A stretch of DNA of 13,243 bases from Methanobacteriota archaeon (GTDB lineage: Archaea; Thermoplasmatota; Poseidoniia; Poseidoniales; Poseidoniaceae): NCBI GenBank assembly GCA_018623995.1, contig JAAZUV010000024.1, positions 1-13,243 of the forward strand. Reading direction: 5' to 3'. A program made the translations under genes and the position numbers. Positions 1-6,573 of the stretch are shown here, one piece after another. The first letter of the stretch is position 1. Each line of letters opens with the position of its first letter. The notes under the pieces were generated by a model. That model ran no database searches. It saw only the letters and a list, made by a program, of their open reading frames with translations, and was not told where the DNA came from.

Positions 1-141
1 GGTGCCACGCTCTCGTAGGCGGATGTTCGTGTGTCCACGGGTTGCAGCTTTGAGGGCTGCTCCTCGTGGTTGCTTGCTCGCAAATACTTGGCTCGTGTCT
101 TTACCGTTCTCCATGAGAACGAAATATTTCTTGTCTGACAT
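1..141 (-). CDS. MC1-family non-histone chromosomal protein (partial, N-terminal 47 residues)
   Basis: The ATG at 141-139 opens a frame that runs off the left edge without a stop, giving 47 residues. The block KQPRGAALKAATRG (about 23-36) followed by IRLRERGT (40-47) matches the core of archaeal MC1, a small basic monomeric protein that binds and bends DNA and acts as chromatin. Family members are roughly 90-100 residues, so about half is missing to the left of the window. The start is well supported: GGAGGT lies 7 nt upstream, with a BRE/TATA pair about 40 nt upstream. It is separated from the preceding leftward gene by 134 bp that contains two T-runs, so it is probably its own transcription unit. 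The family call rests on remembered MC1 motifs and is fairly firm. Only the C-terminal half remains unseen. Confidence 0.85.
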   Translation of the reverse strand, partial: MSDKKYFVLMENGKDTSQVFASKQPRGAALKAATRGHTNIRLRERGT

Positions 142-148
142 TTGGATT

Positions 149-154
149 ACCTCC
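149..154 (-). promoter_or_regulatory. Shine-Dalgarno site of the MC1 gene
   Basis: On the minus strand the sequence GGAGGT lies 7 nt before the ATG at 141. It is a full match to the anti-SD core and fixes the start of the MC1 gene. Confidence 0.8.
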
Positions 155-177
155 GAAACACAATCACAACTTCTAGT

Positions 178-191
178 TATTATAATTTGTG
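178..191 (-). promoter_or_regulatory. BRE + TATA box of the MC1 gene
   Basis: Minus strand reads CACAAAT (191-185) followed directly by TATAATA (184-178). CACAAAT fits the archaeal BRE consensus cRnAAnT, and the A/T-only heptamer fits a TATA box. Transcription would start about 25 nt downstream, near 155-160, leaving a leader of about 15-20 nt that just accommodates the GGAGGT site. Transcript start is inferred, not observed. Confidence 0.6.
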
Positions 192-194
192 CCG

Positions 195-200
195 AAAAAA
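195..200 (-). terminator. T-run, possible second terminator upstream of the MC1 promoter
   Basis: Six consecutive T on the minus strand, flanked by TGCC and GGCA (190-204), which could pair as a short 4-bp stem with the T-run in the loop. Archaeal RNA polymerase can terminate at T-rich stretches. It lies just upstream of the MC1 BRE and could block read-through from the surface-protein unit. Weak evidence alone. Confidence 0.3.
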
Positions 201-256
201 GGCAATACTGCGCCACATATGGCTTTCAGTAGGCCTTCCAGAGGGGTAAAATCAGC

Positions 257-262
257 AAAAAA
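257..262 (-). terminator. T-run terminator after the RAM-domain gene
   Basis: Six consecutive T on the minus strand begin 13 nt after the TAG stop at 276-278. The position is right for archaeal U-tract termination of the surface-protein/RAM transcript. Its context (GGCC then TTTTTT then GC) resembles the second T-run at 195-200. Confidence 0.45.
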
Positions 263-275
263 GGCCACTGCAAGG

Positions 276-509
276 CTAGAATTCTGCACCCGCAAGTGTC
301 TTGGAATCCAAGATGCCAGGAATTTGCCGAATGGACTCAACGACAGCTGTTGCAATGGAGGATAAATCCTCTGCGACCAATTTGACAATCAAATCGTAAT
401 CCCCGAACAAAACAGTCACGTCAGCGACGTTATCTTGATCCTTCAAATGAAGATAGACATCGTGTTCTTTACCCGGAACAACGTTTAGTAAAACATACCC
501 TACTGCCAT
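276..509 (-). CDS. Stand-alone RAM (AsnC/Lrp C-terminal) domain protein
   Basis: This 77-residue protein matches the ligand-binding C-terminal domain of AsnC/Lrp regulators (RAM fold, beta-alpha-beta-beta-alpha-beta) without the DNA-binding helix-turn-helix. Visible hallmarks are the N-terminal hydrophobic strand AVGYVLLNVVPG, VTVLFGDYDLIVKL at about 31-44 with the family G-x-YDL turn, and the helix IATAVVESIRQIPG. Such proteins bind amino acids and can co-assemble with full-length Lrp proteins; the ligand here is unknown. The frame extends upstream to 533, but the ATG at 509-507 is preferred. GGAGGT (524-519) sits 9 nt before it, and the family alignment begins exactly there. It starts 24 nt after the stop of the giant surface-protein gene, so the two are probably co-transcribed. 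A T-run follows 13 nt after its stop. Confidence 0.8.
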   Translation of the reverse strand: MAVGYVLLNVVPGKEHDVYLHLKDQDNVADVTVLFGDYDLIVKLVAEDLSSIATAVVESIRQIPGILDSKTLAGAEF

Positions 510-518
510 AGCGACCAA

Positions 519-524
519 ACCTCC
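519..524 (-). promoter_or_regulatory. Shine-Dalgarno site deciding the RAM-domain start
   Basis: GGAGGT on the minus strand, 9 nt upstream of the ATG at 509. It lies inside the longer possible frame starting at 533 and so argues for the shorter product. Confidence 0.7.
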
Positions 525-533
525 GTTCCTCAT

Positions 534-3500
534 TCAGAATAATATCTCATCGGTCTCATTGTCTCGAGACGACAATCGAGAAGCGTGCTCCATTCGGATG
601 GTTTCCCATTGTTCATCGCTCCAGTCTTCCGGTTTCTCACCTTCCAGCCATGAAACAAACGCTTCCTCTGTCCATCCATCTGGAATTGGAGGCGTTGTTG
701 CCATACTCAGCAGAGATGCCTCAGCTTGGGCGATGGAATCCGATGTTAGCTGCTCAAAGTCATCGAGGGACTCGTCGGAAGCCCACTTGTTTTCTGTTCC
801 TCGGCGTCGAACAACGAGCGCAGTTGTGACTACGAGAATCATCAATGCAAGACCGATGGTGATCCATGGCAGCGGAGAGGATTGTGATGCCGTTGTCACC
901 TCTCCTTCATTCGTTGCATTGCAGTTGATTCGGCATACATATGGTTCGACGCTAATGTTCTCTGTGCTTTGCCAGGAGCCAGTTTCTCCGTCTGAATCTT
1001 CACAACCTACTTCGATCCGTAAATGATCCGTTGTCTCGTTTAAGTTTCGAGGAACTGGCCAGCGCATTTGATTGAAGCCTTCTGCGTCGAGTGTTTCAAT
1101 AGGGCGGAATTCCTTTGCCCAAACATCGGAACTGTTGTCATCAAGAACGGATAGTGAACACGATACATCGTCCAAACCATCGAGATCTGTAACGGAAAGT
1201 CGGAAGGAAAGATCGCTTCCAGCCTCAACGAATTCTGGTGTTGTTCCATTGATGATCGGTGGAGCATGACGGAACAACATAGGCATCTGCATCGATGCAG
1301 GATATCCGTCGATGGTCGAAGCGATGAGTTGAAGCGACCCCTCATCCGAAGCAAATGAACCATCCAATTGGAGACGGAACCAATAGACGTCATCTCCTTC
1401 TTGCTGAAGGCAAGCACCGTTGGAAGAAACCCAAGCGGGTTGCTCAATGAGCGGTGCATTGACCGACCATCCTAATTGTCGTAGAGAAAGTTGAATGTTC
1501 TCAAGCGGCCTGTCGCTTTCGATAACCGCTCCTAGAACGGCAGGATGGCCAAACATCAATTCCGTGATGGAACCTTGCTGGTTGCAAGGAATCATCTCAA
1601 CGATTCTCGGAGCATTCAGAACAAGTGGAATGGATGAGGACGCCGTAGATTCAACGCCTCGTGAATCCTGAAGGCGGACGACGACATTGATGTCGCCAGC
1701 CTCAAGAAGATCTTCAGGCGGATTCAGATCGATGATGGTCTCACCATCGTTCACTGTCCCTTCTGTCGAGAGAATCTGTAATCCAAACCCTGGCCAATCG
1801 ATTTCAATGTCTGCGAGATAGCCATTAGCGAAATCATCTACGTCTGTTGCATCAATACGTAGGAATTCATTACCATTGTCAACGATGCGGTCAATACTAT
1901 GGCTGGATTCGTTCTCAAAGAACAACTGGATTTGAGGTACTGCATCTGCAACTCGTAAGGTCCGTTGAGCAACCAAACTGCCATCGTCTTTTCGCATCTC
2001 GATGTCAATGCTATTGACAGAAGATCCATTCTCAATCATGTACGATGCTTCGTAACAGTGGTGATTGGCATCGTTCATGTCCACGTAAGCAATGTCTCCC
2101 AATGCACCTCGAGATACGAGGAATTGTGGCTGTTCGAGTGCTGGATTATGGTCAACATCGAGCACGCAACCGGTCAACGATTGATGTACACCTCGTTGAA
2201 TACCCATTGGCGTCATAGGAGGCAATTGCGTGACTCCAAGCCAGGTGATGTCTGCATTGGAGACATGAGGGCCGAACCACGATGCTGGTGCGTCAACGAT
2301 GGTTGAAACATTCTCAACCACGACGCTCGTCTGTATCGAGAGACCATCCGTGGCAGTCACATGCAAGGCAAGATGCCCTGTTGTGACATTGATTGGAAGC
2401 GTGATCATGGCTTCCCACGTTGTTCCATTATCGTTGGAGCCCATACTGCCCATATTCCATGTTGCATTGGCAACAGAGCACGTTGGACAAAGTACGGCCC
2501 ACCCCATGTCGACCGATTCAACGCGCTCATCGTCGGACGTGATAACACTACAAAGGAACGAATCACCACGAGCATACTCGTCTTGGTCGCAACCAACAGA
2601 TTCAATCACAGGCGCATCATTCACCCAAATCCTCATGATGATGAAATTGTTGAGTGTGTTTCGTTCGAACGAACTTGCATTGTCGTGCGCATAGCGAACA
2701 CGAACGTCCAACCATCCCGCTTCAGTAGGCGTTATTGGGATGGTGATGGACGTACGAGAACCTGGCTGGTCGCCTGCAACGACACTCAGATTGGTCGAGG
2801 ACATCAAGACTGAGCCTTGCAAATTGATGATGTCAATTTGTCCTTGTCCTGCAGACATACCAATGTTCTGGAGTCCAACTTCGATTTGACCCGTCTGACC
2901 GACTGAAAAGTTGTTCAATATTCGCGTATCTAAGAGTTCGACATCGTGCAGCGTGCTCACATACGGTGCCATTTTCGGGTCACCAACAACAACCCCCATC
3001 CAAGAGATGTAATCGTTTGCAGCCGCATTAGCTTCAGCGAAATTGTACCCTTGTGCATACATAGAGAACAAGATACTGGGTTGACCAACGGCAGTAAGGT
3101 ACGGTTCATACACGTAACCTTTGACACCGCTTACACCATCTTCCAACAAATCAGCAACAAGCGATTGACCGTACGTTGTACCCATTGTGAACGATCGTCC
3201 ACCGGTTGATACGGCTGTTTCTGCAATCGAACCATTGACCCAAGACATGTGGGGTCGAATCGCACGAAGGCTGAGGCTGTCAATGTACACCGAACCACTG
3301 GTCGATGTGGCAACAACACTCAGTGGGACTTGGATTCGGAACGAGGTTGCATCCTCATGTGGTCTGAAACGCATGACTGCACTTCCCCAATTGTTCTCAA
3401 ACGTCTTCGAATCGGACGTATTTGTCGATACGATGTTCCCTTGCGCATCGATTCCCTCGACGACGAGTGTGTAACTTCCATACACGTCACCATCACGCTT

Positions 3501-5810
3501 ACCTGCAAGCGATACGATCCAAGCATGCTCCTCCAACTCTGGGTCGATGGTAACGAACTGTTCTAGGGAAGCACCAGATGCACCAGAGCCTGAATACGCC
3601 TGACAGTCTTGATAGATGTCTCGGCTTAAGATGGTGATTTCATCATCTGAGAGGGCACTTTCCCAGACCATGACCTTGTCGATCATACCTTCGAAGTACG
3701 TCGAACCAGCACGGTTGACACCGAGCTTGTAGAGATCAATGTTGTTCAACGATCCTGTCGGGAAGGAGGTGGTTCGAACGTGTACTCCATCGAGATACTG
3801 CCGTGCTGCACCGTTGTCAAACACGGTGACAAGATGCATCCATTGTTGCGCTTCAACATCCCCAAAGGTGTGCGTTTGGTTGTTGTGCAATCGCCATTCT
3901 CCACTGAAAATAGCGTGCTGGAAGGATGTATTCGAACCAGCATTATCGGAAACGGCGAGGACTGAAGCATAATTTGGAAGGGTTGTTGCATTGGCCCAGA
4001 CCCATTGACTGACCGTAAAATTCCCAACCCAATCGTCCACATCAACCTCGACGTAATCATCAACACCATCGTACCACAGGCATCCTCCATCGGCGCAAGA
4101 GCGCCAGTTGCTGGCATCCATGTTGTACAAGGTCATGCTCGAACCGTTTGGAGCAGAATCGTTTGACTCTGTACCAACACCTTCGTCAAAATTCCAAGCG
4201 TGAATCAATGTCGAAGGTGATGGAGGCAATCCATCTGAAACCACGAATGCAGAGGCAGGAACCATGGCTTTGGATTGATTCGGCCCTTCCCATTTGAGGT
4301 GCAATCCGTGCGGACCTCCTCCTTGAAAGAATTCAATTTTGAAGTCATGCAAGCCGGAGGTAAGGTTTCTCATTCCTGACTTTTCTCGCATACCGTGTGA
4401 GCCGTAATTGGTGACAAGGCTTGCCCCATCAATCCACAATTCACTTCCATCATCGCTCGTGAGATAGAAGGTCCAGTTTCCTGAGTCAGGAATGTCGATG
4501 AGGCCACTAAATCGTGCACCCCAATTGTTCTTGAAACGATCATCAAGCCCTGGATAGGCCGAATACATCGACCCATACTGCAACGATGATTCAATTCTCG
4601 TATGCTCTGGAACACGATCGATGAGGGAAGGCATAGAGCCTGTGTTGAAACTTACACCCTCGTTGTCAAAGTACTCTGCAAAGATACCTTGTGTACCGTT
4701 GCTCGATTCATCCGTACAGGAAGCAGAGATAGTTGCTTCCAAAGATGCGCTCCCAGCATTCTTGACACCTGTTTGGTACTGCCATGCAAAGGAGTCGCCA
4801 GAGGACAATGTTGGAATTGAAGCATTCCAGTGACGAACACCGCTTGACCACGCTGTATCTTCGGTTTCAAAACCCGTATTGAGACCCCAATTTTTACCCC
4901 AATTTCCGTCGTTTGAGCCCCAAGAAGCGTACCCCATAACGTTGCTGACATTGGTGATAAAATCGGTTTCCTCATCGAAGATGACGCTTTGATTGTACAC
5001 ATCGGAAAGCGTCGTGTTGGCAGTATACAGATCATCGTTCCAGAACTTGTAACCTGATCCGTTTCTGTTCGTGGCCAAATCCAAGACATAGGTGCCGCTT
5101 TGGCCCAAACTGTTGTTGGCTTTCTCGATGAGTTCAAGCGCTGTTTCAACTGTGTAACCAGTAAGCCTTGTGACGAGATAGAAACCGTGTTTCTGCCTCG
5201 AAAAGGATTCGAATTCACCTCCGGACAATGGGCCATACGAATGCGTAGCCCAATAATCGCCGCCGATGGAGCTGTTGTAAGAGCCTCCAAGCAATGCGAA
5301 TTCCTGATCGAAGGAGGCTTTGTTTTGGCCTCCGTTCACTCGAAGCGGCATCCCTTTACTCGTTACAAGATAATTCATGTCCGATACATTGCTACGGTTG
5401 TTCAGCATCTCCAAGAAAGGATAAGCAAAGTACGTATTGAATTGATCTCGATTGATGGTTTCAGCCGTGGGTGTTCCATCAAGATCGAAGATGAAGACAC
5501 GTTCGTAGCTGATGTTGCGGGCTTCAACAAAAGCCCATCCGATGGTTTTACTCGATTCGGATTTGTTGTTGATCAGGACACCAACATCGCTGTAATCGTA
5601 CACATCGATGGCATTGAAGCCATTAGGTACAGCAACCGTTTGGTTGTTCAGATGAAGCCAATTATCACCGGTTGTAAAGCCTTGGAAGAGATCTTCAGTC
5701 TCTTCAAGGCTATTGGATGGCTGCGCTGTTAAGGGTGCTGGAGGCAATGCTGCCAACAATGAAAGCAGCATAAGAGAGACAAGAAACAAACTTGTTCCTC
5801 GACCTGCCAT
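534..5810 (-). CDS. Giant type-I surface protein: TIGR03790-like domain with nested jelly-roll, PA14 and LamG, then CARDB/Ig-like repeats
   Basis: This 1758-residue protein is predicted to be secreted and anchored by a C-terminal helix. Residues 1-29 form a signal peptide. Residues about 75-305 and 862-950 are two halves of a TIGR03790-like domain: YLVTSKGMPLRV, ASFDQEFALLGG and ASWGSND, then GVKGYVYEP and VVGDPKMAPY. About 308-365 and 741-852 look like halves of a CBM4_9-type jelly roll. Between them lie a PA14-like domain (about 373-524; FYLTSDDGSELWIDG) and a LamG/concanavalin-like domain (about 534-735; YDGVDDYVEV, MIDKVMVWESALSD). CARDB-like (955-1063) and several Ig-like domains (1066-1622) follow, then a membrane helix (1647-1668) and an acidic 90-residue tail with paired Trp-rich segments. 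Sixteen cysteines all lie outside; twelve N-x-S/T sequons occur in the first 330 residues. PA14 and LamG suggest glycan or cell adhesion. No protease dyad is evident. The start has only weak SD (AGGT) and may be leaderless. Confidence 0.85.
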   Translation of the reverse strand: MAGRGTSLFLVSLMLLSLLAALPPAPLTAQPSNSLEETEDLFQGFTTGDNWLHLNNQTVAVPNGFNAIDVYDYSDVGVLINNKSESSKTIGWAFVEARNISYERVFIFDLDGTPTAETINRDQFNTYFAYPFLEMLNNRSNVSDMNYLVTSKGMPLRVNGGQNKASFDQEFALLGGSYNSSIGGDYWATHSYGPLSGGEFESFSRQKHGFYLVTRLTGYTVETALELIEKANNSLGQSGTYVLDLATNRNGSGYKFWNDDLYTANTTLSDVYNQSVIFDEETDFITNVSNVMGYASWGSNDGNWGKNWGLNTGFETEDTAWSSGVRHWNASIPTLSSGDSFAWQYQTGVKNAGSASLEATISASCTDESSNGTQGIFAEYFDNEGVSFNTGSMPSLIDRVPEHTRIESSLQYGSMYSAYPGLDDRFKNNWGARFSGLIDIPDSGNWTFYLTSDDGSELWIDGASLVTNYGSHGMREKSGMRNLTSGLHDFKIEFFQGGGPHGLHLKWEGPNQSKAMVPASAFVVSDGLPPSPSTLIHAWNFDEGVGTESNDSAPNGSSMTLYNMDASNWRSCADGGCLWYDGVDDYVEVDVDDWVGNFTVSQWVWANATTLPNYASVLAVSDNAGSNTSFQHAIFSGEWRLHNNQTHTFGDVEAQQWMHLVTVFDNGAARQYLDGVHVRTTSFPTGSLNNIDLYKLGVNRAGSTYFEGMIDKVMVWESALSDDEITILSRDIYQDCQAYSGSGASGASLEQFVTIDPELEEHAWIVSLAGKRDGDVYGSYTLVVEGIDAQGNIVSTNTSDSKTFENNWGSAVMRFRPHEDATSFRIQVPLSVVATSTSGSVYIDSLSLRAIRPHMSWVNGSIAETAVSTGGRSFTMGTTYGQSLVADLLEDGVSGVKGYVYEPYLTAVGQPSILFSMYAQGYNFAEANAAANDYISWMGVVVGDPKMAPYVSTLHDVELLDTRILNNFSVGQTGQIEVGLQNIGMSAGQGQIDIINLQGSVLMSSTNLSVVAGDQPGSRTSITIPITPTEAGWLDVRVRYAHDNASSFERNTLNNFIIMRIWVNDAPVIESVGCDQDEYARGDSFLCSVITSDDERVESVDMGWAVLCPTCSVANATWNMGSMGSNDNGTTWEAMITLPINVTTGHLALHVTATDGLSIQTSVVVENVSTIVDAPASWFGPHVSNADITWLGVTQLPPMTPMGIQRGVHQSLTGCVLDVDHNPALEQPQFLVSRGALGDIAYVDMNDANHHCYEASYMIENGSSVNSIDIEMRKDDGSLVAQRTLRVADAVPQIQLFFENESSHSIDRIVDNGNEFLRIDATDVDDFANGYLADIEIDWPGFGLQILSTEGTVNDGETIIDLNPPEDLLEAGDINVVVRLQDSRGVESTASSSIPLVLNAPRIVEMIPCNQQGSITELMFGHPAVLGAVIESDRPLENIQLSLRQLGWSVNAPLIEQPAWVSSNGACLQQEGDDVYWFRLQLDGSFASDEGSLQLIASTIDGYPASMQMPMLFRHAPPIINGTTPEFVEAGSDLSFRLSVTDLDGLDDVSCSLSVLDDNSSDVWAKEFRPIETLDAEGFNQMRWPVPRNLNETTDHLRIEVGCEDSDGETGSWQSTENISVEPYVCRINCNATNEGEVTTASQSSPLPWITIGLALMILVVTTALVVRRRGTENKWASDESLDDFEQLTSDSIAQAEASLLSMATTPPIPDGWTEEAFVSWLEGEKPEDWSDEQWETIRMEHASRLSSRDNETDEILF

Positions 5811-5818
5811 GACCTGTC

Positions 5819-5871
5819 GATACCAAAATGCAGTTTAGCAGTATTGATTGAATGGTCACAGTCATGGTATC
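5819..5871. repeat. Inverted repeat GATACCA ... TGGTATC in the divergent promoter region
   Basis: Perfect 7-bp arms at 5819-5825 and 5865-5871, 39 nt apart. They lie upstream of the surface-protein ATG (5810) and between the two divergent transcription units. The arms could be half-sites for a regulator or chance. There is no other gene in this spacer. Confidence 0.4.
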
Positions 5872-5901
5872 AAAAAGCGCTCTTTTCATACAAAAAGCAC
5901 T
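5871..5901 (+). repeat. Direct repeat CAAAAAGCRCT, 20-bp period, operator-like
   Basis: Copies at 5871-5881 (CAAAAAGCGCT) and 5891-5901 (CAAAAAGCACT) differ at one base. Start-to-start spacing is 20 bp, close to two helical turns, so both copies would face the same side of the DNA. They sit between the surface-protein gene and the macro/DacZ operon and overlap the likely core-promoter region of the latter (TTTCATACAAAA, about 5884-5895). A binding site for a regulator is inferred. Confidence 0.45.
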
Positions 5902-5937
5902 GAAAGAATATGAAGGGTGGCCCCCTCTGAGCAATTG

Positions 5938-6564
5938 ATGGCAGAGTTGTACATGGCTCGAACGTGCAAATGGGGCACACTCCGCGTCGTCGGTGGAGAC
6001 GTCTGGAATCACTCTGGTGATGTCCTCATTACACCGGCGAACAATCGACTCTCTGGACGAGAAGGTCTCGACAACATGATTCACCAGAAGGCTGGTCAAG
6101 AGTTGACACAAGCAACTCGAAATATCTGCCTCGAAATGCGCAAGATCAACGCTCCACCGTGTGCAGTAACCCACAACGTTGTCACCGAGCCGTTTGCATT
6201 GAGCGACCGATTCAAGCACATCATTCACGTCGTTGGACCAGATTGTCGACGACCCAATCAAGACGAAAACCGACGAGACCTCTTGCCAGAGACGTATCGC
6301 AACCTCTTTGCAACGCTCAAGGAACTTGGAGTTATGGAAAACGTGATTTCCCCGCCACTTAGCATGGGCGTGTTCGCCTATCCTCACCGTGAAGGAGCAC
6401 GACTGACGCTCGAAACCTTGCTCGGAATTCTCGATGGAGAAGAAGACCCTGGTGTCAAGACCTTTACCATCGTCGTCAAAGAAAAGAACTTCATTTCCAA
6501 CATGCGTACTGTGTACCGAGAAATCAACGATTTGTTGCCGGGTATTGACACCACAAACGACTGA
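5938..6564 (+). CDS. Macro-domain protein (ADP-ribose binding/hydrolase family)
   Basis: About 208 residues forming one macro domain. It shows VVGGDV (17-22), ITPANNRLSG (31-40) in place of the usual IVNAAN..L.G, then REGLDNMIHQKAG (41-53) corresponding to GGGGVDxAIHxAAG, and PLSMGVFAYP (140-149), the second ADP-ribose loop. N35 and D45 occupy the positions used for catalysis in MacroD-type ADP-ribosyl hydrolases. The first Asn of NAAN is Thr and the glycine run is SGREG, so activity may differ. Macro domains bind ADP-ribose or related nucleotides; the substrate here is unknown. The start is uncertain: GTG at 5917 or ATG at 5953 are in the same frame, and none has a good SD, so the transcript may be leaderless. 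The stop is 9 nt before the diadenylate cyclase ATG and overlaps its SD, so the two are coupled. Confidence 0.8.
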   Translation: MAELYMARTCKWGTLRVVGGDVWNHSGDVLITPANNRLSGREGLDNMIHQKAGQELTQATRNICLEMRKINAPPCAVTHNVVTEPFALSDRFKHIIHVVGPDCRRPNQDENRRDLLPETYRNLFATLKELGVMENVISPPLSMGVFAYPHREGARLTLETLLGILDGEEDPGVKTFTIVVKEKNFISNMRTVYREINDLLPGIDTTND

Positions 6565-6567
6565 GGT
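6563..6567 (+). promoter_or_regulatory. Shine-Dalgarno of dacZ embedded in the macro-gene stop
   Basis: GAGGT overlaps the TGA stop (6562-6564) of the macro gene and lies 6 nt before the ATG at 6574. This geometry favours translational coupling of the two genes. Confidence 0.65.
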
Positions 6568-6573
6568 CTGTAC

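Noticed and set aside
510..533. Longer RAM-protein start at 533, directly abutting the surface-protein stop
   Set aside because: A GGAGGT SD lies inside this extension at the right distance for the ATG at 509, and the family alignment begins there.
5310..5560. Possible caspase/gingipain-like protease activity in the TIGR03790-like domain
   Set aside because: No His-Cys dyad is present: residues 1-364 have no cysteine at all.
4652..5732. Open frames of 210-212 codons on both strands inside the surface-protein gene
   Set aside because: Composition is low in sense and without motifs, and they lie within a well-supported 1758-residue coding frame.
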